Assembly: GCF_040717455.1 (NCBI RefSeq)
Contig: NZ_JBFEFH010000008.1
Span: 124,001-188,000, forward strand
Source of the DNA: Tautonia sp040717455
GTDB taxonomy: Bacteria; Planctomycetota; Planctomycetia; Isosphaerales; Isosphaeraceae
Length of the DNA: 64,000 nt
Direction of reading: 5' to 3'
This document shows positions 17,493 to 25,963 of this stretch, piece after piece (position 1 is the first letter of the stretch; each line of letters starts with the position of its first letter). The translations under genes were made by a program, and so were the position numbers. The notes beneath the pieces are model-generated. The model worked only from the letters and a program-made list of their open reading frames with translations, was not told where the DNA came from and did not search any database.

Positions 17493-18905
17493 TCAGGCAT
17501 GGGGGATTGCGTAGACGGCGAACTGCAACTCGACGAGCGATCCGACCCGGGGCCGCGGCAGCGCCACCAGTTGCTTGGCCTCCGAATCCCCCAGAAATGA
17601 ACCGCCTTCAAGGTTGAAGCGCAGCCCCAGCGTCCGGGTCCGCAAGACGTCTCGCCAGTAAGGATCCTTCTTCTGGACCTCGAAGTAAACGACGTTACGG
17701 GGCAAGGCCGGCGGGATGCGGTTGAGCGGCTGAAGGCCGAGTCCCGATTGTCCCTGGCGAAAGATCTCGCCGACCTGATCCCCTGCCCCGAGTTTCCAGT
17801 TGGTCCCTCGCATCAGCTCGTCGCATTCGGCGTCATTCAGCTCGACCGTCTCGACGCCGATGTAGAGTTTGGTCGTGTCTCGCAGCCAGTCTGCGTCGAG
17901 ATGGACCTGGAACCGCCGGCCTTCGAGCTGGAAGTAACGCTTCGTCCACTCAGGCCCGCGTCCGCCGCCAATCAGGCGGCGGATCTCGGCCATGACCCTC
18001 GCGTAGATCGGTCCGATCTCGTCATGATCGTACGTGGGAACGTCGATTGGACGCCTCGAATCGTCGAAGATCGAGAGGTGGCCGAGAAGTCGACAGAGTT
18101 CGGTGTAGACGTGAAGCGGATGCAAGCCTCGGGTGAACAGCACCGATTGCAGCGCCGAAAACGCCCCGTTGACGGTCGTCAACTTGAGGATCCGATCCGA
18201 CTCGCCGAGGACCTGGCTCTCGAACGTGATCTTCCGACCGACCAGATAACCGGCCTCCTGGTCGATCCAGGCGCGGAGCATCTGGAAGACCGATTGGATC
18301 TCGTCGTTGAGCGGTTTCCACCCATCGATCCCGAGAATCGGGGGCGTGTACGATCGGACGATTTGAGGGGGGGCATCGGCCGAGGCGGATCGGGCGACCC
18401 GGGCCAGCGGGAGCGTCTCGTATCCGGTCGAGTCGACGTGAGAGGCGAGAAGACGCGCCTGCACCCTGCGGAACTCAATCCCCTCCTCGTCTCCCCCCGT
18501 GTTCTCGTCCGGTTGCTCGACCGCATCGATGAGATACCGGGGACCATCGGCCGAGGCGGTAAGCGCGACATTCGCCCGCCCGGGTTGCCACGTCGGGACA
18601 GCAAGCGCGATGGTCGCTTCGGGATGACTGGAAAGGACCGGTCTCAGGTCGAGCGGATCGACGGTGGCTTCGCTCGGGACGTCCAGGGTCGTCCCATCCT
18701 TGAACCTCGCCTGACAGGATCGGAGGATGAACGTGAAGTTGGCGATCGCATCCGGGTCGATTTCTACCGCGCGAAGGCCCCAGTTGTGCGGGTGGAGCCA
18801 GTCCTCCGACTCTCGGAGCCGATCGCGCTGGAAGCGGTCGGCTGCCTGGAAGTGGTGGGGCTTGAGGAACATCCCCTCATACCAGTGAACGGCTCGCTTC
18901 GACAT
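17493..18905 (-). CDS. tssK: T6SS baseplate protein TssK
   Basis: A 470-residue protein with the family-defining N-terminus (VHWYEGMFLKPHHFQ). The middle contains LASHVDSTGYETLPLAR-type and PPILGIDGWKPL segments and the C-terminal domain ends in the usual beta-rich part (PRNVVYFEVQKKDPYW). TssK trimers link the wedge (TssEFG) to the TssLM membrane complex. The ATG at 18905 is chosen by homology to the conserved start; GAGAAG is a weak ribosome-binding site about 8 bases upstream. A 160-base spacer separates it from tssG. Confidence 0.95.
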   Translation of the reverse strand: MSKRAVHWYEGMFLKPHHFQAADRFQRDRLRESEDWLHPHNWGLRAVEIDPDAIANFTFILRSCQARFKDGTTLDVPSEATVDPLDLRPVLSSHPEATIALAVPTWQPGRANVALTASADGPRYLIDAVEQPDENTGGDEEGIEFRRVQARLLASHVDSTGYETLPLARVARSASADAPPQIVRSYTPPILGIDGWKPLNDEIQSVFQMLRAWIDQEAGYLVGRKITFESQVLGESDRILKLTTVNGAFSALQSVLFTRGLHPLHVYTELCRLLGHLSIFDDSRRPIDVPTYDHDEIGPIYARVMAEIRRLIGGGRGPEWTKRYFQLEGRRFQVHLDADWLRDTTKLYIGVETVELNDAECDELMRGTNWKLGAGDQVGEIFRQGQSGLGLQPLNRIPPALPRNVVYFEVQKKDPYWRDVLRTRTLGLRFNLEGGSFLGDSEAKQLVALPRPRVGSLVELQFAVYAIPHA

Positions 18906-19065
18906 GATGATGCTTCTCGTTCTCGGGGCGGGGTGGCGTGTCATGTCCCGCGATCCGGCCGGCTCGCGTGTGGAGGCACGATGGAGAGAGGGCGACGGGA
19001 GCCCCGGCCTTGCTCGGAGTCGGCAATTTCAGGCTACTCGGCCACAACGCATTCCGCAACGATCC

Positions 19066-20178
19066 CTAGGACTTCGTAGGAGGCCGGAGGACTGCATCAT
19101 CGGCGTCGGGTCGGTCGGGCCGGCGGTTCAGCCAACTCGTTCGCCCCAGTTGCGAGGCTTGCCCGTGCCGAGCGGAGAGTCGGCAGGGTGGGACTTCCGC
19201 GGATTTCAAGATTAACCGAACATCGAAATCCAGCTCCGACCTGACGAAGAAGCGGATCAAATCCATGAGCGCATGAAACGCATCACCCTCGGGGAGGAAC
19301 TTGCGAAAGTCCTGGAATCCCATCGGTCCGAGACAAACACGGAACTTACTCTGGTCGTCCCAGATCTTTCGCCCCACGATCGCCTCGGTACCGAGCCCGT
19401 GATAGGGGCCCCGACGTCCGAGCCGGGTCCTCTGATCCGGTTCGAGGCGAAGCCACTGGCCATGAAAACTCTGAACGCGAGCGGGAATCTCGAAATGGTC
19501 GCGGAGCAGTCGTTCGAGCATGACCGCCGGACGATGCTGCTGGGCGAAGAGGCCGCTGTAAAACAGCAAGGCGTCATCCTCGACCGCGAGCCGATTGTGT
19601 AGGGCCGGAGAACCCAGGCCGATGAGGTCGAACAGGTGGCGGGCGAACCGATCGGCTCTCGACCCGCCAGCAGTCCGAGACGCCTCCCAGAGGAGAGGGA
19701 TGTGGTACTTCTGCCGGATTCGATAGAAAAGCGAAACGATCCGATGATGAAACAGGTCGAAAAACATGGCGGCCGCTGCTCGCCGCCTCCGGTCGGGTCC
19801 GACGAGGGCTTCCGTGTAAACGGTCGGCAATGCCCCCAGCGGTCCGACCAGCCCAAGAAACGCCGTGGTCATTATCGGAGGCGCTTCCCACTCGGGACCC
19901 CTGGGGGGGGCGTCAGGAGATTCGGAGGGAGGTCCCGATTCTCGAGGGGAGGGGCCGTCGATCCCTGTGATTGCGCTGGGAGGAAACGAAAGCGACAGAT
20001 GGGCGAGGAAGCGGACCGCCTCGCGAGATGGTGGTCCATCGTGGCCGACCGGCAACCGCCCCGACGCCGTTCCGAGGTGTTCGAGCAGTCGAACGGCCTG
20101 GAAGAAATCAAAGGGCGTCGGATCGGCGAAGAGCCGGTCGCTCAAACCAGGGTCCGGTCGCCGCTGCGCGGTGCCCAT
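19066..20178 (-). CDS. tssG: T6SS baseplate protein TssG
   Basis: A 370-residue protein. The conserved segments of the ImpH/TssG family are present: FDFFQAVRLLEHLG near the N-terminus, VRFLAHLSLSFPPSAI, TAFLGLVGPLGALP with YTEAL, then FFDLFHHRIVSLFYR, and in the C-terminal half GSPALHNRL and LRDHFEIPARV. TssG joins TssF in the baseplate wedge. The ATG at 20178 lies inside the 3' end of tssF (37-base overlap), suggesting translational coupling. An insertion rich in Pro/Ser at about 85-125 is longer than usual. Confidence 0.94.
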   Translation of the reverse strand: MGTAQRRPDPGLSDRLFADPTPFDFFQAVRLLEHLGTASGRLPVGHDGPPSREAVRFLAHLSLSFPPSAITGIDGPSPRESGPPSESPDAPPRGPEWEAPPIMTTAFLGLVGPLGALPTVYTEALVGPDRRRRAAAAMFFDLFHHRIVSLFYRIRQKYHIPLLWEASRTAGGSRADRFARHLFDLIGLGSPALHNRLAVEDDALLFYSGLFAQQHRPAVMLERLLRDHFEIPARVQSFHGQWLRLEPDQRTRLGRRGPYHGLGTEAIVGRKIWDDQSKFRVCLGPMGFQDFRKFLPEGDAFHALMDLIRFFVRSELDFDVRLILKSAEVPPCRLSARHGQASQLGRTSWLNRRPDRPDADDAVLRPPTKS

Positions 20179-21971
20179 CGCTTCCAGACTCCCTCGTGCT
20201 GTTTGCGCCGCGCGACCAGTTGGCTGAACGAATTCACCGTGACATAGGAGCCGAGGAACCGTTCCAGCACACACGCCATCAGGAAGGCCGAGGCTCCGGA
20301 ATAGCCCGACTCATCGAAGGTCAGATCGACCTCGATCCCTAGACTGACCGCCCTCCCGAGGCGATTCCCTGTCCTTCCCGCGATGCGTCGGGTCGAGACG
20401 TTGGTGAGCCCGCCGATTTGCTTCCGGCTCACGGCCGAATCGGCGAAGTCGTAGGCGGCAAGGACCTCACGAAGAGCCTCGATTCCAGGTCCCGATTCTC
20501 CGAGTGAGAGATGGTTCAACGCCATCGCTGAGATGGCTCTCCATTGGGTGTCGCGTCCGAGCGGCGGACGCAGGGTTTTTGTCGGACGGGTCAGCAATCG
20601 CACGCGATTGACGGGAGCCTCGGCCTCGAGTGAAACACCGTCCTGGTCCCCACCGAAGGGGAGCCGGGAGGGTAGGTCTCGATTACAGCAGGTCAGGTAG
20701 GCGGTGACCTTTTCCGTGGAAGGGGTCGTCGGAGAGTATGAGGGGTCGACAAACGTCAACTCGACGTCGGTGCCAGAGTCTCCCGATCGTAGAGAAGGAT
20801 GGCGACGGGCGAACCAATATGCCTGGGATCCCCGACCGCGATCGGCGTGCTTGAGCGCGTAAAACGGTTGATAGCTCACCGAGTCATTGAGATAGGAACC
20901 GACACTCTCGACCCGATCGACCGAAACAATTTCGAAGCTCAACGGATGATCGATATCCGGCACCAGGCGATACTCGCTCCTCAATCGATCCAACCGGACA
21001 GGCTCGGCCACCTTCTTGAAGAGGTTGACCGCGGGGGTACATCCCAGTCGAAAGTTCTCGGGCCGGATCGTGATGTCGGAATGGGGGGGCTGATCGAGGA
21101 AGAACATGATCTCGACCGGCCCGAGAAATCCGGACTTCGTGATCCGGTCGAGTCCTTCGAGGTCGAAGAACTGAAACTTCAGGGGGAACGCGAAGAATTC
21201 CTGGAGCAATCGGTATCCGGGGAATGATCGCTCAGGATAGGGAACCGTGCCGTCCTCCGCCTCGAACCCGACGGGCTTGAGGGCATCGGGGCTCAGCGAA
21301 ATCGTCTCCTCATCACCCGAAGCCGTGCGACCGCGGATCCAGATGGCCACCAACCGATTGTAGAAGGCCTCATACAGGGTCGATGGGACCGGCTCACCCC
21401 CATCGAGGAAAAATCTGAGCCGTTCGAATCCCTCCAGGCTAGGCCAGTCGCCGGCTGCCGCGCACTTCAGCCCCAGGCGAATCATCGCCACCGATCCCGG
21501 CGGCTTGCCCTCGATGGTGACCCGGTCTGGCATGATCGCGGCAGAGTCGATCGTGACCGGCCAAAGCCACGTCGGATACACCGTGCGGAACTGACATCGA
21601 ACACCATCAAGGGGTCGAGAGACGACTGGGGAACCGCGCGCGATCTCATAGCCCGCGACGATCTTGGAGGGATCCGTCGAGGGAGCGAACTGGACGATGG
21701 TCATCGACGGGATGGGGCGCTGGTAATGCGGATAGAGCACCTCCAGCAACGCGTCGGTCAGTTCCGGGTAGGTGTCGTCGATCTTCTTCCGCAACCGAGC
21801 GGCGAGGAATGCAAAGGCTTCAAGCAGCCGCTCGACGTGGGGATCAGCACACCGCCCGGCCTCCAGCATCAGGAGTTCAGCGACCTGAGGATGTGCCCGG
21901 GCGAACTCCGCCCCCATCTCCCGAATAAATGCGAGCTCTCGATTATAGTAATGGAGAAAGTTGTCGTTCAT
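20142..21971 (-). CDS. tssF: T6SS baseplate protein TssF
   Basis: A 609-residue protein with the highly conserved start (FLHYYNRELAFIREMGAEFA), followed by HPQVAELLMLEAGRCADPHVERLLEAFAFL in two halves and YPELTDALLEVLYPHY. Later segments typical of the ImpG/TssF family are GRDTQWRAISAMALNHLSL in part and the C-terminal FLMACVLERFLGSYV. TssF forms the wedge with TssG and TssE. It precedes tssG with an overlap and follows tssE after a 186-base spacer. Confidence 0.96.
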   Translation of the reverse strand: MNDNFLHYYNRELAFIREMGAEFARAHPQVAELLMLEAGRCADPHVERLLEAFAFLAARLRKKIDDTYPELTDALLEVLYPHYQRPIPSMTIVQFAPSTDPSKIVAGYEIARGSPVVSRPLDGVRCQFRTVYPTWLWPVTIDSAAIMPDRVTIEGKPPGSVAMIRLGLKCAAAGDWPSLEGFERLRFFLDGGEPVPSTLYEAFYNRLVAIWIRGRTASGDEETISLSPDALKPVGFEAEDGTVPYPERSFPGYRLLQEFFAFPLKFQFFDLEGLDRITKSGFLGPVEIMFFLDQPPHSDITIRPENFRLGCTPAVNLFKKVAEPVRLDRLRSEYRLVPDIDHPLSFEIVSVDRVESVGSYLNDSVSYQPFYALKHADRGRGSQAYWFARRHPSLRSGDSGTDVELTFVDPSYSPTTPSTEKVTAYLTCCNRDLPSRLPFGGDQDGVSLEAEAPVNRVRLLTRPTKTLRPPLGRDTQWRAISAMALNHLSLGESGPGIEALREVLAAYDFADSAVSRKQIGGLTNVSTRRIAGRTGNRLGRAVSLGIEVDLTFDESGYSGASAFLMACVLERFLGSYVTVNSFSQLVARRKQHEGVWKRWAPRSGDRTLV

Positions 21972-22157
21972 GGCAACCCAAGGTCATCCCGTGACCAGGC
22001 GAGGTTTGGAGTCGAATCAGTTGTTGGGCATGGAAGACCCGCACAGAGACTCCAGGACATCATCACGGCGGGGGTGGGCACGACGAATGATCGGAGAAAG
22101 GCCCGACTACAGCTGTACTAAGGGAGTAGAGGCCCAAGCTGAGTTAAAGCTCATTCC

Positions 22158-22655
22158 TTATCCATGATCGCCACTGACCACGAACGATTTGTTGCCGAGT
22201 TCGAGCACCGTGTCAAAAACCACCGGCTCGGGTGCGGGATCGACCCGGAGGATCGCCTCGATTCGATAGTGGAGGGAACCGAGCTTTTCCTTCTGCTTGT
22301 GGGGTTCGAAGATGACACGGACGTTCGAAAGCCTCGGCTCGAAATCGCGGATCACAGACTCGAGGAGATGTGTCAGGCGACTCCGAGAGTCTGAATCACC
22401 CAGGCTCATCGAGGTGATATCAGGCAGCCCATAGGTCATCAACGATCGCGCGAGGTGGCTCATCGACCCGGGGGGATCGCCCGGTGTTCGCCTTGAGTTG
22501 AGAAGCCATTCCAGATCACGGCGAACCTCATTTTTGATCCGTTCGACCTCGCCCGCAATGGAGACTCCGACCTCATCACCGCGAATCAGATCCGGGTTGG
22601 TGAGACGATCCCAGAGGGAATGCTGAAATCGAGGGACCGGATCACGCTGCGCCAT
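22158..22655 (-). CDS. tssE: T6SS baseplate protein TssE (gp25-like)
   Basis: A 165-residue gp25-like lysozyme-fold protein. The start MAQRDPVPRFQHSLWDRL matches the usual SLFDRL-type N-terminus; then VRRDLEWLLNSRR and LARSLMTYGLPDITSM, and LLESVIRDFEPRLSNVRV all fit TssE. It joins the baseplate to the sheath. The frame is open for 26 codons upstream, but that extension is made of a 28-base tandem duplication and does not resemble family N-termini, so the ATG at 22655 is preferred. No strong Shine-Dalgarno is visible. Confidence 0.94.
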   Translation of the reverse strand: MAQRDPVPRFQHSLWDRLTNPDLIRGDEVGVSIAGEVERIKNEVRRDLEWLLNSRRTPGDPPGSMSHLARSLMTYGLPDITSMSLGDSDSRSRLTHLLESVIRDFEPRLSNVRVIFEPHKQKEKLGSLHYRIEAILRVDPAPEPVVFDTVLELGNKSFVVSGDHG

Positions 22656-22658
22656 CGA

Positions 22659-22714
22659 ATTGCTCTTCGAATGGAGATAAAATCCAATCGCTCTTCGAAT
22701 GGAGATAACATCCA
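22659..22714 (-). repeat. 28-bp tandem duplication in the tssE leader
   Basis: Two adjacent 28-base units (22659-22686 and 22687-22714) differ at only two positions; each contains the core GCTCTTCGAATGGAGATAA. They sit immediately before the tssE start in the transcript. The duplication looks recent and may change the leader structure. Confidence 0.9.
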
Positions 22715-22790
22715 GATGTCCTGCGTGCTCCATGACGTGGCTTCCGGAGCGAACCCAGGCCGTGACGGGCAGGTTGGCCCGGTGCCACGA

Positions 22791-22826
22791 CGATCGGCCC
22801 CCCGAAACGCGGTGGGGGGCCGATCG
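22791..22826 (-). terminator. Perfect 13-bp hairpin after hcp, likely partial terminator
   Basis: A perfect inverted repeat: arm 22791-22803 (CGATCGGCCCCCC) pairs with 22814-22826 around a 10-base loop. It lies 40 bases after the hcp stop and 136 bases before tssE. No U-tract is seen, so it may act as an mRNA-stabilising or Rho-linked element that raises hcp over downstream genes. Confidence 0.65.
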
Positions 22827-22865
22827 CGTCGGACATGTTCCGGAGGACCTGAACCGGCGACCGGG

Positions 22866-23351
22866 TCAGACTTTCTTGTTGGCCTTCAAGTCGTAACCGG
22901 CCTTGACGGCGCCACCGAGCGAGCCATCGGGTTTTTGCTCCTTGTATTCATATTCAATCTTCGAGAAGTTGAGGCTGATCTGATCAACCGGGACGACGTC
23001 TCCACTGCTCCCGCCCGTCTGATAACTGGACACGAGCAAGTCGGAGAACTTGATTGTCATGTATTCCTGGGGGGACTCGCCTGCTTTACGGCAGGTCAAT
23101 TTGGCTTCTTTGATGTGCTTGCCGGTCGCGCACGCTTCCATGAGTTTGGGGGAAGACTTGTTCACTTGCATGACAAAGTGAAAATCTTGCATGCTCACCT
23201 TGCCCGCACCCATCCCCGCGCCGTGGGAGGCGTCACCGCTATTGGTTTCGCCCCAGCTCCAGGACTGGACCTCGATCTCGCTCTTGTGCTTGTCATCCTG
23301 GCTTTCGCCGTCGATCCCGTCGAGCTTCAAAAAATAGTCTACGGCGGCCAT
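22866..23351 (-). CDS. hcp: T6SS tube protein Hcp (TssD)
   Basis: A 161-residue Hcp1-family protein. The start AAVDYFLKLDGIDGES is typical, followed by IEVQSWSWGETN, then the VSMQDFHFVMQVNKSSPKL segment and the C-terminal IEYEYKEQKPDG. Hcp hexamers stack into the inner tube and are expelled with the spike; Hcp is usually the most abundant secreted component. GGGGAGAAT lies just before the ATG. It is placed between tssC and tssE, with structured spacers of about 190-210 bases on both sides, fitting separate control of its level. Confidence 0.97.
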   Translation of the reverse strand: MAAVDYFLKLDGIDGESQDDKHKSEIEVQSWSWGETNSGDASHGAGMGAGKVSMQDFHFVMQVNKSSPKLMEACATGKHIKEAKLTCRKAGESPQEYMTIKFSDLLVSSYQTGGSSGDVVPVDQISLNFSKIEYEYKEQKPDGSLGGAVKAGYDLKANKKV

Positions 23352-23362
23352 TGGGATTCTCC

Positions 23363-23381
23363 CCAGGGGCTATGGCCCTGG
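23363..23381 (-). promoter_or_regulatory. Small hairpin next to the hcp ribosome-binding site
   Basis: CCAGGG (23363-23368) pairs with CCCTGG (23376-23381) directly upstream of the GGGGAGA ribosome-binding site of hcp. A leader hairpin in this place could stabilise the message or modulate initiation. The stem is only 6 bp, so this is tentative. Confidence 0.35.
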
Positions 23382-23542
23382 CAAGGGCCTTGTCTTGAAG
23401 GTGGAACAGACTGAACGCACCGAGCCGCCCTCGATTCGGGCGACCCGGCAGACCGACGACCTGGGACGGGAGGTCCGGATCGATCACGAGGTATGTGGCC
23501 GATCGATCTCGCCGTGGTTCAAGGGATATGACCGACGATCCC

Positions 23543-25057
23543 TCAGGACTTCGCTCGCGCGGGCAGTTCGGAGACCAACCGCAGCGAGGCAGTCAACTCG
23601 TCGAGTTGATAGTGTGGCCTCATGTAGGCGATCGCTCGATAGCAGCCGGGTCGGCGGGGGTCGTCCTCGACGTCGATGCGGGCCGCGCGAAGCGGGTAGA
23701 GTCGCTTCGTGTCGTCCGAGGCAAAATCATCCTCGGTTACATAGTTCATGATCCAATCGTTGAGCCAGCGTTCGCATCCGGCCCGTTCCATGTACGAGCC
23801 GATCTTGTCCCTCGCAATGGACTTGAGGTAATGAGCGAACCGGCTCGTCATCAGAATATACGGCAACTGGGTCGAGAGCCTTGCGTTGGCTGTCGCGGTG
23901 TCGCCGTCGGTCCCCTGGTACTCGGTCGCCTTCTGACAGGACTGGGCTGAGAAGAATGCCGCGAAATCGGTATTCTTGCAGTGGGTGAGCGCGATAAACC
24001 CGAGGTCGGCCAGTTCCTTCTCCCGACGCTCGGAGATGAGGACCTCGGCCGGGCACTTGGCGGCAATCTCGCCGTCGTCGGTCAGGAAAGTGTGCACGGG
24101 GAGGTCGCGAACCAGACCGCCGTTTTCCACCCCCCGGATGGAAGCACACCAACCATACCGAGCAAACGCGTCGGTCAGCCGAGCGCCCATGGCGTAGGCC
24201 GCATTGCCCCAGAGGTATTTGTCATGCTCCTTCCCGTCCACATCCTCCCGGAATTGGAAGGCGTCGACCGGCTTCGTTTCGGGCCCGTAAGGGAGTCGGA
24301 GCAGAATGTGAGGCAGGCAGAGACCAACATATCGGGAATCTTCCGACTGCCGGAAGGCGTTCCACTTGTCGTAATCCCGGGTCCGGAAAATCTCGGAAAG
24401 ATCCCGAAATTCAGGGAGCTCGGTGAACGATTCGAGGCCGAACATATCGGGGCCCGCCGCCGCGATGAACGGGGCATGCGCCGAGGCCGCGATGTTGGAG
24501 ACGCGCTTGAGGAGCGCCAGATCCTGCGGATGTTTCCCGAACTGATAGTCGCCGATGAGCGCCCCGTAGGGGGTCCCGCCGAATTGGTCGTACTCGGAGG
24601 TGTAGATCGCCTTGAACAGGGCGCTCTGGTCGAATTCGCTCGCTCGTTCCATGTCACGCAGCAGATCCTTCTTGCTCGCGTTGAGCACCCGGATCTGGAG
24701 CATCGTCCCGGTCTCGGATTCCTGGACCAGGTAGTTCAAGCCGCGCCACGACGCCTCCAGTTTCTGGAAGTCTTCGTGGTGCATGATCGCGTTGAGCTGG
24801 TCGCTCAAGAGTTCGTCGAGCTCGGCGATCCGGGCATTGATCATCGCCTCCGTGTTGGCCGAGACTTTCATCTGGCCGTTCATGATGTCTTCGACGAACT
24901 GGCCGATCAGGTCGCTCTGATATGTCCGGTCTTCTTCGCTCTTGGCCCGGCTGACCTGGAGGATCTGGTCGAGCAGGCTCGGCTCGGCTGAAGACTGCGT
25001 CGCGGCCTCGGGTTCGGCGACGGGTTGGCCCTGGGTCTCATTGGCTTCGGAACTCAC
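23543..25057 (-). CDS. tssC: T6SS sheath large subunit TssC (VipB)
   Basis: A 504-residue protein. Conserved elements are LDQILQ near residue 30, AELDELLSDQLNAIMHH, FQKLEASWRGLNYLV, then TPYGALIGDYQFG, MFGLESFTELPEFRDLS, KWNAFRQSEDSRYVGLC and the C-terminal GCYRAIAYMRPHYQLDEL. TssC and TssB form the contractile sheath. A GTG start at 25057 is chosen because the upstream open frame runs into tssB; the distance from the tssB stop is 16 bases. It precedes hcp. Confidence 0.97.
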   Translation of the reverse strand: MSSEANETQGQPVAEPEAATQSSAEPSLLDQILQVSRAKSEEDRTYQSDLIGQFVEDIMNGQMKVSANTEAMINARIAELDELLSDQLNAIMHHEDFQKLEASWRGLNYLVQESETGTMLQIRVLNASKKDLLRDMERASEFDQSALFKAIYTSEYDQFGGTPYGALIGDYQFGKHPQDLALLKRVSNIAASAHAPFIAAAGPDMFGLESFTELPEFRDLSEIFRTRDYDKWNAFRQSEDSRYVGLCLPHILLRLPYGPETKPVDAFQFREDVDGKEHDKYLWGNAAYAMGARLTDAFARYGWCASIRGVENGGLVRDLPVHTFLTDDGEIAAKCPAEVLISERREKELADLGFIALTHCKNTDFAAFFSAQSCQKATEYQGTDGDTATANARLSTQLPYILMTSRFAHYLKSIARDKIGSYMERAGCERWLNDWIMNYVTEDDFASDDTKRLYPLRAARIDVEDDPRRPGCYRAIAYMRPHYQLDELTASLRLVSELPARAKS

Positions 25058-25073
25058 GATGGGGCCCCCCAAA

Positions 25074-25613
25074 TTAATCGCGAGAGTCGGATGATCCGGA
25101 CTCGTTCTGGTCTCGTTGCCCCGTCTCTTCACCAAGCCGCTTCAGGCGTTCGGTATCTTTGATGATGTCCTGAAGCAGTCCATCCAGCCGATCATTCGAA
25201 GTGATCTTGGTCTTCAGGTCCGCCAGACGCTGCCGCGCCTCGAGGAGCTTGCGGAGCGGCTCGACCTGTCGCACGACTTGCTCCGGCTCGAAGTCGTCGA
25301 TCGACTTGAATTTCAGCTCGACCCCCAGGCGGGTGCCGTCTTTCTGCAGCTGGTTGTCGACCTTCATGGCCAGTCGCGGCCTCATGCCGGCCATGATCCG
25401 ATTGAAGTTGTCGCGATTAATTTCGACGAATTTGCGCTCCTTCATGGAAGGGAGCGGCTCTTCCGGATGGCCCGACAGGTCGGCAAGGACGCCGAGTAGG
25501 AAGGGAAGCTCGACCTTCTTTTGCGCATCGCCGACCTGCACGTCGTAGGTGATTTGGACGCGAGGAGGTCGGACGCGGTCGAGTTTGTGCTGGAGGCTCT
25601 CATCGCCAGGCAT
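25074..25613 (-). CDS. tssB: T6SS sheath small subunit TssB (VipA)
   Basis: A 179-residue protein. VQITYDVQVGDAQKKVELPF, then FLLGVLADLSGH and RKFVEINRDNFNRIMAGMRP are the hallmarks of the TssB/VipA family, and the C-terminal helices (ARQRLADLKTKI, IIKDTERLKRLGEE) match the handle that ClpV contacts. The ATG at 25613 has AGAGGAA seven bases upstream. It is the first gene of the long minus-strand tss operon and diverges from tssH. Confidence 0.97.
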   Translation of the reverse strand: MPGDESLQHKLDRVRPPRVQITYDVQVGDAQKKVELPFLLGVLADLSGHPEEPLPSMKERKFVEINRDNFNRIMAGMRPRLAMKVDNQLQKDGTRLGVELKFKSIDDFEPEQVVRQVEPLRKLLEARQRLADLKTKITSNDRLDGLLQDIIKDTERLKRLGEETGQRDQNESGSSDSRD

Positions 25614-25963
25614 GAACGTGTTCCTCTGTATCGAGGTCGGCTCTGGGGAGTCGGATTCCCCTCGAACGGGCCAGCCAGCCGACATGTCAAAATGGCCTTT
25701 TCAGGCCTCGACGGACATGTAGCTTGAATCTAAACCTCTGGCTGAGCGTCTTGCAACATGTCTCCAGAGAATTTCTCCGTGACGTGCCGATGTTCTTCGG
25801 CACATCCCGCAGAGTCTTGGCCCGTTTTTTTCTCCACGGCGACGGAATCTTCGGGCAAACTTGACAGAAAAAGGACGAAACGCTTGCGGGTTCGAGGAGT
25901 CGATGGGCTTTATGGTGTTCGATCTCACCGAGTCGTTACGAGTCATCCCAGGGAGAGCAGGCC
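25614..25963. promoter_or_regulatory. Divergent tssB/tssH control region with three ACATGT palindromes
   Basis: 350 bases with no coding frame. ACATGT occurs at 25682-25687, 25715-25720 and 25756-25761. A 7-bp hairpin (GTGCCGA/TCGGCAC) covers 25784-25803 and a T-run follows near 25825-25831. TTGACA occurs at 25861-25866 toward tssH and, on the minus strand, at 25685-25690 toward tssB, overlapping the first palindrome; neither has a good -10 hexamer at the usual distance. Confidence 0.5.

Noticed and set aside
18877..19059. 60-codon minus-strand frame between tssG and tssK
   Set aside because: No similarity, overlaps tssK, and is rich in residues expected from random GC-rich DNA.
22659..22714. 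Possible CRISPR-like array
   Set aside because: Only two units with no spacer between them; a simple tandem duplication, and no cas genes are present.
25872..25886. GG...GC pair resembling a sigma-54 promoter before tssH
   Set aside because: The spacing is 11 rather than 10 bases and the conserved TGGCA part is missing.
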